From contig NZ_CP159258.1 in the NCBI RefSeq assembly GCF_040438925.1, positions 3,052,001 to 3,116,000 of the forward strand: DNA of 64,000 bases, read 5' to 3'. Below are positions 55,376 to 64,000 of this stretch, piece after piece. The position numbers and the translations under genes were made by a program. The stretch is from Pseudomonas sp. MYb327 (GTDB lineage: Bacteria; Pseudomonadota; Gammaproteobacteria; Pseudomonadales; Pseudomonadaceae). The notes beneath the pieces are model-generated. The model saw only the letters and a program-made list of their open reading frames with translations. It searched no databases and was not told where the DNA came from. Each line of letters opens with the position of its first letter. Positions within the stretch are counted from its first letter, which is position 1.

Positions 55376-58300
55376 ATGCCGAAATCTGTAGACCGTATTC
55401 CGCCGATGCCGCGCATTCAGGCGCTTGACCCAAAACGATCCGAGCAGAGTTGGGAAAGTGCCTCACAATTGCTGGCCGCTTTGAACGGTGCGCGGCTGGG
55501 TGCCTGGTATTGGGACATCGAACGCGGTCAGATCAGTTGGTCGCGGGGCACGCAGGCGCTGTTCGGCTTCGATCCGCGGCAACCATTGCCGGCCGATCTG
55601 GAATACCTCGACTTGCTGCCACCGGAAGATCGGGCGAAAACCGTTCGCGCGTTCCACGCCGTCATCGCCGGCGCGCCGCTGGAGCAAGCGATGCATCACC
55701 GCATTCGCTGGCCCGATGGCAGCTTGCATTGGCTGGAGATCAACGGCAGCCTGTTGCCGGACAAACACGGCCGCCCCCGCATGATCGGGGTGATCCGAGA
55801 GATCACCCACCAACGTCAGCGTGAACAGGCGCTGAGCAGTTCGGAAAAACGCTTCGCCACGCTGTTTCACCTGTGCCCGAACATGGTCCTGCTGACTCGC
55901 CAGGACGATGGCTTGATTACCGAAGCCAATCAGTATTTCGAGAGTCTGTTCGGCTGGCCGGTACAACACGCCATCGGCCGCACCACACTGGAACTGGGCT
56001 TGTGGGTACACCCCGAACAACGGGCGGAACTGGTCAAGGCCACCAAGGCCAAAGGCGAACTGATCAGCATGGAGGTGCAGTTTCGTGCCAGCAATGGCCA
56101 GATCCACGACGGCATCCTCAGCGCTCAAAAGGTCGAACTCGAAGGCCAGCCCTATTTGCTGAGTACGTTCCTCGACACCACGGAACGCAAAGCCGCCGAA
56201 CATGCGCTGAAGGACAGTCAGGAACGCCTCGACCTGGCCTTGGACTCAGCGCAACTGGGTACCTGGGATTGGCATATACCCAGCGGCATGCTCTACGGTT
56301 CGGCCCGCGCCGCGCAGTTGCACGGGATGGAAGCGAAGCCCTTTCATGAATCCTTCGACGAGTTTTTCGAGGGCGTGCCCGATGAGGAACGCGACACCAT
56401 GCGCGATGCCTATCGCAGCCTGCGCGAAGGCCCCGCCGGCAACTATCAACTGACCTATCGCGTGCAGCTGCCGGACGGCAGTTCGCGTTACCTGGAAAGC
56501 CGAGCCCGGCTCTATCGCGATGAAAACGGTGCGCCGCTGCGCATGGCCGGCACCCTGCTCGACATCACCGACCAGGTCGAACGCGAGCAACAACTGGTGG
56601 CCTCCGAAGAGAAATTCGCCACGCTGTTCCAGGTCAGCCCGGACCCGATCTGCGTGACCCGCCAGGACACCGGGCAATTCATCGAAATCAACTCCAGCTT
56701 CACCCAGACGTTTGGCTGGAGCGCCGCTGATGTGATCGGGCGCAGCGCCGACGAAATCGGCCTGTGGGACGCCTCGGGAAAAAGCTTGCAGCGGGTCGAA
56801 CAGGTCATCCGTGAACAAGGGCTGAATAACGTAGCGACCCTGGTCCGGCACAAGGACGGGCAGTCGCTGACCTGCGTGATTTCCAGCCGCCAGATCAACG
56901 TCGGTGACCAGCCCTGTGTCGTCACTACCCTGCGCGATATCTCTCAACAACAACGCTCGGATGCCGCGCTCAAGGCTAGCGAAGAAAAGTTCGCCAAGGC
57001 GTTTCACTCTAGCCCCGACGCCATCACCATCACCGAACGCGACACCGGGCGTTATCTTGAGGTCAACGACGGATTCAGCCGCCTGACCGGCTACCGCGCC
57101 GACGAAGTGATCGGCCGCACGGTGTATCAGGTCGGGATCTGGGCCGAAGAAAAACAGCGCTCGGCATTGTTGGCCGAACTGCAAATCAAGGGCCGGGTCC
57201 ATCACCTCGAAATGCTCGGGCGTAACAAGCGCGGCGAATTACTGACCGTCGAAGTCTCGGTGGAGCCGATTACCCTTAACGAAACCGCGTGCCTGTTGCT
57301 GACGGCGCGGGATGTCAGTCTTTTGAAAAACGCCGAAGCGCAGATCCGCCACTTGGCCTACCACGACCCGCTGACTAACCTGCCCAACCGCGCGTTGCTG
57401 ATGGACCGCCTGAGCCAGCAGATTGCCTTGCTTAAACGCCACAACCTGCGTGGCGCGCTGATGTTTCTCGATCTCGATCACTTCAAGCACATCAATGATT
57501 CCCTCGGCCATCCAGTGGGCGACACGGTGCTGAAAATCATCACCGCGCGCCTTGAAGCCAGCGTGCGCATGGAGGACACCGTCGCACGGCTGGGCGGTGA
57601 TGAATTCGTCGTGCTGCTTAGCGGCCTCGAGGGCTCGCGCAACGAGGTCAGCGATCAGGTCATACAGCTGGCGGATACTATCCGCGAGTTGCTTTCGGAG
57701 CCAATGTTCCTCGACGGCCAGCGCCTGCAAGTTACTCCGAGCATCGGCATTGCGCTGATTCCCGATCACGGCTCGACGCCGACCGATCTGCTCAAGCGCG
57801 CCGATATCGCGCTGTATCGCGCCAAGGACTCCGGGCGCAACACCGCGCAGATGTATCACAACACCATGCAAAAGGCCGCCAGCGAGCGCCTGCGCATGGA
57901 AACCGATTTGCGCCTGGCCCTTTCCCGGGGTGAGTTTCGTGTGCATTACCAGCCCCAGGTCGACGCCCGGGATAACCGCATCGTCGGTGCCGAAGCGCTG
58001 GTGCGCTGGAACCATCCGGAACTCGGCGCGCAATCCCCCACCGAATTCATCAAGGTCCTGGAGGACAGCGGACTGATTCTGGAGGTCGGCAGCTGGATCG
58101 TCGATGAAGCCTGCAAGTCCTTCAGGCAACTGATCCTGAAAGGCCTGGTGGACCCGCTGGATTTCAGCCTGTGTGTAAACATCAGCCCACGACAGTTCCG
58201 CCAGAACGACTTTGTCGAACGCATCGAAAACAGCCTCGCCAGCTACGGCCTGCCCTGCTCGTTGCTGAAACTGGAAATTACCGAAGGCATCGTCATCCAG

Positions 58301-58654
58301 AACCTGGAAGACACCATCAACAAAATGCGCCGCCTGAAAAAACTCGGCGTGAGCTTTGCCATGGACGACTTCGGTACGGGCTACTCGTCGCTGACCTACC
58401 TCAAGCGCCTGCCGGTCGACACACTGAAAATCGACCAGTCGTTCATCCGCGACGCCACCACCGATCCCAACGACGCCGAAATCATCCGCGCGATCGTCGC
58501 CATGGCGCGCAGCCTGGAACTCAAAGTGATCGCCGAAGGTGTGGAAACTCCGGAGCAACTGGAGTTCTTGCAAGGGCTGGACTGCCATTTCTATCAGGGG
58601 TATTTGCACAGCCCGCCGTTGCCGGTTGATGAGTTTCAGAAATTGCTTAGGTAG
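55376..58654 (+). CDS. Five-PAS GGDEF-EAL cyclic-di-GMP protein
   Basis: 1092 residues with no membrane segment. Five PAS domains occupy about 30-660; three share the same opening (SEKRFATLF or SEEKFA). Then GGDEF (intact GGDEF at about 740) and EAL (intact EAL at about 873). The first PAS has aromatic residues (GARLGAWYWDIERGQISW) typical of PAS_3. Both catalytic motifs are present, so it may make and break c-di-GMP. The start at 55376 is the first ATG after CAAGG. It follows the LysR gene by 66 bases. Confidence 0.93.
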   Translation: MPKSVDRIPPMPRIQALDPKRSEQSWESASQLLAALNGARLGAWYWDIERGQISWSRGTQALFGFDPRQPLPADLEYLDLLPPEDRAKTVRAFHAVIAGAPLEQAMHHRIRWPDGSLHWLEINGSLLPDKHGRPRMIGVIREITHQRQREQALSSSEKRFATLFHLCPNMVLLTRQDDGLITEANQYFESLFGWPVQHAIGRTTLELGLWVHPEQRAELVKATKAKGELISMEVQFRASNGQIHDGILSAQKVELEGQPYLLSTFLDTTERKAAEHALKDSQERLDLALDSAQLGTWDWHIPSGMLYGSARAAQLHGMEAKPFHESFDEFFEGVPDEERDTMRDAYRSLREGPAGNYQLTYRVQLPDGSSRYLESRARLYRDENGAPLRMAGTLLDITDQVEREQQLVASEEKFATLFQVSPDPICVTRQDTGQFIEINSSFTQTFGWSAADVIGRSADEIGLWDASGKSLQRVEQVIREQGLNNVATLVRHKDGQSLTCVISSRQINVGDQPCVVTTLRDISQQQRSDAALKASEEKFAKAFHSSPDAITITERDTGRYLEVNDGFSRLTGYRADEVIGRTVYQVGIWAEEKQRSALLAELQIKGRVHHLEMLGRNKRGELLTVEVSVEPITLNETACLLLTARDVSLLKNAEAQIRHLAYHDPLTNLPNRALLMDRLSQQIALLKRHNLRGALMFLDLDHFKHINDSLGHPVGDTVLKIITARLEASVRMEDTVARLGGDEFVVLLSGLEGSRNEVSDQVIQLADTIRELLSEPMFLDGQRLQVTPSIGIALIPDHGSTPTDLLKRADIALYRAKDSGRNTAQMYHNTMQKAASERLRMETDLRLALSRGEFRVHYQPQVDARDNRIVGAEALVRWNHPELGAQSPTEFIKVLEDSGLILEVGSWIVDEACKSFRQLILKGLVDPLDFSLCVNISPRQFRQNDFVERIENSLASYGLPCSLLKLEITEGIVIQNLEDTINKMRRLKKLGVSFAMDDFGTGYSSLTYLKRLPVDTLKIDQSFIRDATTDPNDAEIIRAIVAMARSLELKVIAEGVETPEQLEFLQGLDCHFYQGYLHSPPLPVDEFQKLLR

Positions 58655-58747
58655 TCGTCGCAATAAGGTGTAACCAATGTACTGCTGGTGGGGGTGCGAT
58701 GCAGACTGTAGGGTCTCTTTTTTCGCACTGTATCAAAGAGATAGAAC

Positions 58748-60439
58748 ATGCAAGATGCACCACCTCCCCGCCCGGCGTTGCTGGGTATCGACCTGGGAAC
58801 CACAAATAGCCTGATTGCCCTTTGGCTTGACGGTCGGGCGCAGTTGATTCCCAATGCTCTTGGCGATGTTCTCACACCCTCAGTAGTCAGCCTTGATGAG
58901 GACGACAGCATTTTGATCGGCAAAGCCGCCCGTGCTCGCCTCACCACCCACCCGGAACGAACGGTGGCGGCGTTCAAACGTTTCATGGGCAGTGACAAAC
59001 GATTCGAACTCGGCCGTCGACAATTCAGTCCGGAAGAACTGTCAGCGCTGGTTATTGGTTCACTCAAACAGGATGCTGAAGCATGGTTGGGCCACCCGGT
59101 ACATGAGGCAGTGATCTCAGTACCAGCCTATTTCAGTGATGAACAACGCAAACGCACGCTATTTGCCGCCGAACTGGCGGGCTTGTCCGTATCACGCCTG
59201 ATCAACGAACCGACCGCCGCGGCCATGGCATATGGACTGCACAAGCAAAAGTCCGAAAGAACGCTGATTTTCGATTTGGGCGGAGGCACTTTTGATGTCA
59301 CGGTTTTGGAATACGCACTACCGCTGATTGAAGTCCATGCCTCTACCGGTGACAACTTTTTGGGGGGCGAAGATTTTACTGCTGCCTTGTTGCAGGCTTG
59401 TCTCAAGAACTGGCAACTCTCCCCGCAAATGGTCGACGCTCAAGGTTTGGCCAACCTCGAAGACGCCCTTGAGCAACTCAAATGCAAACTCACCGAGGGT
59501 GCCCAGCACCTTAAATGGCAAGGGAATGGCGAGCTCCATGAATGGTCAGTTGATGAAACCTGTGCGCTGAAAATCTGGGAGCCTCTGCTGACCCGATTGC
59601 GGGCGCCCATCGAACAGGCCCTACGCGATGCCCGCCTCAAACCCCACGACCTCGATAGTCTGGTGCTGGTCGGTGGCGCCACGCGCATGCCTGCCGTGAA
59701 GCAGATAGTTGCCAAGCTATTTGGGCGCCTGCCATATAGCCACCTCGATCCGGACACCATTGTCGCTTTGGGCGCCGCGACCCAAGCGGCTTGCAAAGCC
59801 CGCGACGGAGCGATCGAAGAACTGATCCTGACCGACGTATGCCCATATACGCTGGGTATCTCCACCAGTCGAGGCCGAGACGTCAGCGGCGCCTTCTCAC
59901 CGATCATCGAACGAAATACCGTGATTCCAACCTCCCGGGCACAACGCTTTTACACCACCCATCCGAAGCAGGATCAAATACGCATCGCGGTCTATCAGGG
60001 TGAACGGCCATGGGTGAAAGACAATATTTTCATTGAAGCCATCGATATACCCATGACACCCAGTGAGCAGATTCAAGAGCTGGACGTGCGATTCAGTTAC
60101 GACATCAACGGCCTGCTCGAAGTCGACGTGACCTTCCTGAACAACGGTGAACGCTACAATCACAACATCGATCGCAGCCCCACCGGGCTCGATCAGCAAT
60201 CACGACAAAAAAGCCATGAACGACTCACTTCACTAAAAATTCACCCGCGCGACGCGCTGCCCAACCGCACATTGCTGGCACGACTGGATCGAGCCTGGAT
60301 TCAGAGCATGGGCAAGGACCGTGAACAAATTGCCGAATGGCTTGATGCGTACACCGCGGTGCTCGGCGGCCAGCAATCATATGAAATTGCCAGCCATCGA
60401 ATACAACTCAATAAAGCGTTGGACCAACTGGGCCTCTAA
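58748..60439 (+). CDS. hscC: Hsp70-family chaperone HscC
   Basis: 563 residues. The ATPase motifs are GIDLGTTNSLIALW, DLGGGTFDVTV and GGATRMP. The substrate-binding part is shorter than in DnaK (DnaK is about 640) and lacks the long C-terminal lid. This is the HscC (Hsc62) subfamily. The J-domain partner is likely the DjlC-like protein encoded opposite. Its stop overlaps the stop of the DUF805 gene by 3-4 bases, tail to tail. Confidence 0.92.
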   Translation: MQDAPPPRPALLGIDLGTTNSLIALWLDGRAQLIPNALGDVLTPSVVSLDEDDSILIGKAARARLTTHPERTVAAFKRFMGSDKRFELGRRQFSPEELSALVIGSLKQDAEAWLGHPVHEAVISVPAYFSDEQRKRTLFAAELAGLSVSRLINEPTAAAMAYGLHKQKSERTLIFDLGGGTFDVTVLEYALPLIEVHASTGDNFLGGEDFTAALLQACLKNWQLSPQMVDAQGLANLEDALEQLKCKLTEGAQHLKWQGNGELHEWSVDETCALKIWEPLLTRLRAPIEQALRDARLKPHDLDSLVLVGGATRMPAVKQIVAKLFGRLPYSHLDPDTIVALGAATQAACKARDGAIEELILTDVCPYTLGISTSRGRDVSGAFSPIIERNTVIPTSRAQRFYTTHPKQDQIRIAVYQGERPWVKDNIFIEAIDIPMTPSEQIQELDVRFSYDINGLLEVDVTFLNNGERYNHNIDRSPTGLDQQSRQKSHERLTSLKIHPRDALPNRTLLARLDRAWIQSMGKDREQIAEWLDAYTAVLGGQQSYEIASHRIQLNKALDQLGL

Positions 60440-61473
60440 CCTTGCGCTCCTCGTAAATTGGCTTGCAAACCACCGGCCAGCTTGTCGCCACCGACGCTGC
60501 CCGGTGATACTCCATAACGATTGGGCAGATCGTCACCGCGAACGACGAACAACAGCAGGGGCAGGAACGGCAACACCGATGACACGCAGCCAAAAATCAA
60601 TAGTGACGCAATGCCACGGCCCATGTCATGCAATCGACGTAGAACCGCACTGAACAAAAACGCAAAGCCCAGCAGGCAAATGGCGATTGCGGCGGTCAGC
60701 GTGCCACTGAGCAATACTACGATCGAAGTGACAATCACATTGCCCAACACCTGTCCGATAAACGCCTTTCGTCCCAATCGCGTACCCAAACGCCAAATAG
60801 CAGCGGATGGCGCTGGCTGGCTTTCACTCTTGACCAACAGCAGCCGCTCGGACCATGACAACAAGGCACTCAGCGCAAGACGCAGGCTAACGCTGTTCGT
60901 GTCATCGTCTTTAGCGCGCTGTAACCTCCGCAGAGATCTCATCCCCTGGACGCCGGCAGAACCATGGCGAACCAGCGCTCGCAAGGTGTCGAGGACTTCA
61001 TGAACCAGCAATGTGTCTGCCCTAAGGTCCATCACCACTTTGCGTGACGGATACTCTGGCTCGCCTTTGACCAGGCCATCACGAAACGCTTCGAACCACT
61101 CATCTTCACAAGTGATTGAGGCAATGGATTGCAACAGTGCCCGATGTTGCTCGGCGCTTAAACTCGGGTCGTGATACAGCACTCCCCAGAGCAGCATCAG
61201 CCCCAGCAAATCCTCCCCACACGCTTGAGGATGATTTTCGACAGCACAATATAAAAGCGAGTTGTTAGGCAAAACTGCACTGTCGAGTACTTGTTGCACG
61301 TTTGAAAGTTGCTGTGCGAGCAAGCCTTGAACAGGATCGCAACCCTGCAGCCACCCAAGCAACCCGCCGAAATGTGCCTGCTCACGCTGTAGCCGTCGCA
61401 ACAACGGCAGGATGCTGTTCAAGGGGTGGCCTAGGTAGATATCCAATCGTTCCAGAGTCTTGGCATTGATCAT
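60436..61473 (-). CDS. Protein with C-terminal DUF805-like membrane domain
   Basis: 345 residues. The N-terminal two thirds are helical and soluble (INAKTLERLDIYLGHPLN, SNVQQVLDSAVLPNN) with no family I know. From about 240 on, GRKAFIGQVLGNVIVTSIVV, a second span, the motif RRLHDMGRG, a third span and NRYG fit the DUF805 membrane family. ATG at 61473 is 2 bases after the djlC-like stop. It could be the membrane anchor of the HscC system. Confidence 0.75.
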   Translation of the reverse strand: MINAKTLERLDIYLGHPLNSILPLLRRLQREQAHFGGLLGWLQGCDPVQGLLAQQLSNVQQVLDSAVLPNNSLLYCAVENHPQACGEDLLGLMLLWGVLYHDPSLSAEQHRALLQSIASITCEDEWFEAFRDGLVKGEPEYPSRKVVMDLRADTLLVHEVLDTLRALVRHGSAGVQGMRSLRRLQRAKDDDTNSVSLRLALSALLSWSERLLLVKSESQPAPSAAIWRLGTRLGRKAFIGQVLGNVIVTSIVVLLSGTLTAAIAICLLGFAFLFSAVLRRLHDMGRGIASLLIFGCVSSVLPFLPLLLFVVRGDDLPNRYGVSPGSVGGDKLAGGLQANLRGAQG

Positions 61474-61475
61474 TT

Positions 61476-63116
61476 TCAGCCAACGTCTGGCTGATCGAGC
61501 AGCGCTAAAAGGAACATCGTCTGGACGTGCCATCGCCAAGCAGCTTCCCCTTGCGCAATGACCGGTAACACCACTCCTTGCCGGCCTAGCTTGGCCAGCA
61601 AGCTCAAACTCTGCAATTTTGCGGCTGCGTTCAGATCCTCAAGGGCAAAAAACTGCTCTATTCGCTCTAGCGCGCAACCGCTGTAGACACGCATCCTGCT
61701 CAGCCACAGACGACAGACTTGGTGCGGTTCTCCCGTCTTGAGTACCTCAGGCAGTTGAGGATCAGGTAAGCGACTGTCGAGAAATGCTTTCATTGCCAGC
61801 GGGAGAGGTGCCTGAGTCAACCAGCAGAGTTGCTGCTCTGCTTGATATCTGAAACCGCTGAACACCAAACTTTCCAGAGAGTCGATCGGGTGTGCTTCAT
61901 CCAGTATCTGCTGCAGCAAGCCCGCGTCAGCGCGATGCAACGCCCACGCATGTCGATACAGGTGCTGTAGCCGTGAATCTTCGTGTTCTGCGAGGAGCAA
62001 TGCCAATAAAGGGAGTTCGTCTCCCGTCATCCGCCAGCCAAGGAAGGCAGCCGCCAATCCTTGCAAACGAAGCTGCCCGAAGCCAAGCCAACGGGCGAGC
62101 GTTTCTGGGCGTTGTGAGGGACTACCGTATTCCTGAGTAACGTCATCAAGGTCCTGGGACCAGTCACGGAAGTTTTCCAGACGATCAAATGCCTGAATCA
62201 ATAGCGGGAGAAAATCCGGCTGGCGCCTGGAGCAGATTTCCAGCAAGCGACTTTCGGCCTTCGGGTGTCGATGTTCCTGCCAAAGTCGGATCCAGCAGGT
62301 TAGTGCTTGATCTTCCAGCCCCAGCAAGTGGTATTGACAAGCCAATAAATAAAGCCAGTCAACATCCCTCGGCGCTTGTCGGTTTTGCTCGACACAAAGC
62401 TGCAACCAGGCCTCATTACCGATCCCGGCCTGGGTAAATTGCACCAGCAGCCGCTTGATGAAGGCATCTTCCGCAGGCAACGGCAAACACGTGTGCTGGC
62501 AGGCAAAATATTTGTATTCATTGAGCGAACGATGTTCAAACAGGTAATCGAGTTTGCGGGCGTACCATAGCGCCTCTATCTGCGCATGCACGGGCCATTC
62601 ATCCATCAAACTCGTATCGAACGGATCGGGGTCTTTGATGCGATTCAGGATTACTTCCACTTGCCTGGCCTGATCAAACTCCAAGTCCCGCAACTGTTGA
62701 TCCCACGCCATACGCTGCGCCAACAGATTCACGCAACGGTGAGACAACGGGCCGGCATCGACTAACCCATGGAACAGTCCCCAGCGAATGTCATCAAGAA
62801 CATTTAGTGGCAGCTGATCTAATGATCGAACAAACGCTCGCCAAGCCTCTAGGTTGTAGCGTCGCTCTGGACTCTCAAGTAACGCGTAAAAATCTACGAT
62901 GGTCTGCGGTACTTCAACGTCATCAAACGCCTCCTCTTCGAGGCCAACCTCGTCATCTCGAGTCAGGCGTATTGCGCTCTCATAAGCTTCCCGCAGCGCC
63001 TGAAATCCCTCGGCATCGGTTTCCGGGTGGTGCTCCGGCAGACGCGCGCGGTAGGCACTTCGAATAAGCGCTTCGTCTGCGGTAGGTTCTATCCCCAAGC
63101 GTATCCAACAGCTCAT
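61476..63116 (-). CDS. djlC: J-domain protein, DjlC-like co-chaperone
   Basis: 546 residues. The N-terminal 50 residues form a J domain (CWIRLGIEPTADEALIRSAY, then HHPETDAEGFQALREAYE). The loop reads HPE (residues 30-32) instead of the canonical HPD. The rest is helical, with TPR-like repeats. E. coli DjlC is the specific partner of HscC. It overlaps the DUF1266 stop by 4 bases (ATGA). The start at 63116 gives the J domain at the N-terminus. Confidence 0.82.
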   Translation of the reverse strand: MSCWIRLGIEPTADEALIRSAYRARLPEHHPETDAEGFQALREAYESAIRLTRDDEVGLEEEAFDDVEVPQTIVDFYALLESPERRYNLEAWRAFVRSLDQLPLNVLDDIRWGLFHGLVDAGPLSHRCVNLLAQRMAWDQQLRDLEFDQARQVEVILNRIKDPDPFDTSLMDEWPVHAQIEALWYARKLDYLFEHRSLNEYKYFACQHTCLPLPAEDAFIKRLLVQFTQAGIGNEAWLQLCVEQNRQAPRDVDWLYLLACQYHLLGLEDQALTCWIRLWQEHRHPKAESRLLEICSRRQPDFLPLLIQAFDRLENFRDWSQDLDDVTQEYGSPSQRPETLARWLGFGQLRLQGLAAAFLGWRMTGDELPLLALLLAEHEDSRLQHLYRHAWALHRADAGLLQQILDEAHPIDSLESLVFSGFRYQAEQQLCWLTQAPLPLAMKAFLDSRLPDPQLPEVLKTGEPHQVCRLWLSRMRVYSGCALERIEQFFALEDLNAAAKLQSLSLLAKLGRQGVVLPVIAQGEAAWRWHVQTMFLLALLDQPDVG

Positions 63117-63811
63117 GACCACTCGAACTCCTCTAAGGACGCTGGGCGTTGCGGTGGTTGAAGGTCCATGTCCCAATTTAGATCAACCAGGTACGTCGGG
63201 ATATCGCGAGCAAGGGCGCGCGCAATGAGAGCACTCCCCGACGCCTCGCCTTGGCGATCGAGCTCGTGGGCGACAAGCTCATCACTGTTACCCAGGCAAC
63301 TCCAGAATGCATGACCGGCCAAAAAGCCGTTCAGATAGGAAAACCAACTGCCGTAATGATATTGCGCCCTTGCCGCAAGACGCCCATGTAACCAGAGACT
63401 CTCGGCAAGATCGATCCACTCATTGCGCAAGCCGCAACGCAAAAGAAACCCCATGCGCCCCAAATCCCAGGCCCGAATACCGCCCGGCCCACAACCACCG
63501 TAAGTGCGGCTGGCGAACTCGTACAAGTCACGATCACGGGGCTTGAGTGATTCAAGCAAAACCTGCCACTCGCTCGGCAGGCAGCGCTGCCATGCCCGAT
63601 AGGCACCATCGAGATGCGAGGCATGACCGTCATCAGTCATCCTTTCGAGCATGCTCAATAGTTGCAGCCGGTCGCCGATGGACCAGCTGCTTTGCAGATC
63701 AATGAAATGAGGATCGGAGTAAAAGTAGGGATCGCCGTAACTGGCACGAGGATTAAGGGCAACCATTGGTGCTGAGAGACCGCACAGCCAACGTTGGTGT
63801 AATTCTTCCAT
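63113..63811 (-). CDS. DUF1266 family protein (YbeR/YbeU-like)
   Basis: 232 residues. The core GIRAWDLGRMGFLLRCGLRN, then ESLWLHGRLAARAQ and YGSWFSYLNGFLAGHAFW, matches DUF1266. In E. coli, ybeR and ybeU of this family lie next to djlB, djlC and hscC. The start is chosen at 63811 because GGAG lies 8 bases before it; ATGs at 63901 and 63907 are also in frame. It is the first gene of the minus-strand run. Confidence 0.8.
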   Translation of the reverse strand: MEELHQRWLCGLSAPMVALNPRASYGDPYFYSDPHFIDLQSSWSIGDRLQLLSMLERMTDDGHASHLDGAYRAWQRCLPSEWQVLLESLKPRDRDLYEFASRTYGGCGPGGIRAWDLGRMGFLLRCGLRNEWIDLAESLWLHGRLAARAQYHYGSWFSYLNGFLAGHAFWSCLGNSDELVAHELDRQGEASGSALIARALARDIPTYLVDLNWDMDLQPPQRPASLEEFEWS

Positions 63812-63925
63812 GGAAACGCTCCAGGCCAACCGGGCTGAATGGGGGTCGGCAAAGTTGGCGCGGATTGTAGGGAAGCCGTCGTAAAGCGGCAAAATCCGCA
63901 TCGGCATTTTTACCGAAATACAAAA

Positions 63926-63950
63926 GCTTCGGACTCACCGAAGCCTTTGT
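63926..63950. terminator. Terminator between DUF1266 gene and the next
   Basis: GCTTCGG, ACTCA, CCGAAGC, then CTTTGTTT. On the minus strand GCTTTTG follows, so it works both ways. Confidence 0.75.
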
Positions 63951-64000
63951 TTATTGGGCCACTGCACGCTTAATCGAATGTATTTCTTCAAATGACCGTT
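63951..64000 (-). CDS. C-terminal end of an unknown gene, cut by the window
   Basis: One minus-strand frame reads RSFEEIHSIKRAVAQ and stops just before the terminator above. The other frames stop earlier or run into the hairpin. This is only 15 residues, so it is a suggestion. Confidence 0.35.
   Translation of the reverse strand, partial: RSFEEIHSIKRAVAQ

Noticed and set aside
57239..58663. 474-residue minus-strand open frame
   Set aside because: It is antisense to the GGDEF-EAL domains, which have intact motifs.

Overview
The window is a chromosomal segment of a Pseudomonas, most likely of the P. fluorescens group. The evidence is the unbroken gene order SDR–metZ–purF–cvpA–SPOR–folC–accD–trpF–truA–fimV–Asd-like–asd–leuB–methyltransferase–leuD–leuC–LysR, which I recognise as the PA3107–PA3122 order of P. 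aeruginosa. A 64-residue CsrA paralogue of RsmE type, Pseudomonas REP elements, high GC and long antisense open frames agree with this. No prophage, transposase, CRISPR array or rRNA is visible; the segment looks like core and near-core chromosome.

Layout. 1–1.75 kb: 5' part of thrS, whose leader holds two hairpins that imitate threonine tRNA anticodon arms. 2.1–4.1 kb: small genes, including a cold-shock protein and an I78 protease-inhibitor lipoprotein. 4.1–11.3 kb: a ribose operon rbsBAC-rbsR-rbsK-rbsD ending in a periplasmic nucleoside hydrolase, with a RbsR-like operator before rbsB. 12–14.4 kb: ansB behind a sigma-54/AauR-type control region, then a LexA-controlled pair (DUF1654, endonuclease I). 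14.4–17.6 kb: a SPOR-like lipoprotein, rsmE, a DUF2214 membrane protein, several tiny genes and tRNA-Val(GAC). 17.8–19.1 kb: a glutamylputrescine-type oxidase. 19.1–24.7 kb: a periplasmic molybdenum hydroxylase (Mo subunit, 2Fe-2S subunit, tri-haem cytochrome c, XdhC-type maturation factor). 24.9–30.7 kb: a LysR regulator divergent from an L-rhamnonate pathway (transporter, dehydratase, aldolase, lactaldehyde dehydrogenase). 30.9–34.8 kb: an ECF sigma factor / FecR / TonB receptor set with a Fur-like site. 35.0–35.4 kb: tRNA-Val(UAC) and two tRNA-Asp. 35.6–54.3 kb: the conserved metabolic block. 54.4–58.7 kb: a LysR regulator and a five-PAS GGDEF-EAL protein. 58.7–63.8 kb: an Hsp70 of HscC type facing a run DUF1266–J-domain protein–DUF805 protein.

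How the genes fit together. Nucleoside hydrolase, RbsBAC, RbsD and RbsK form a route from external nucleosides to ribose-5-phosphate. RhmT, RhmD, RhmA and AldA convert L-rhamnonate to pyruvate and lactate. asd and leuBCD serve Asp-family and leucine synthesis; trpF, purF, metZ, folC and accD serve other core biosynthesis. The least understood parts are the thrS leader, the HscC-associated membrane/J-protein module, the catalytically dead Asd paralogue, and the cluster of tiny genes at 16.1–17.2 kb.
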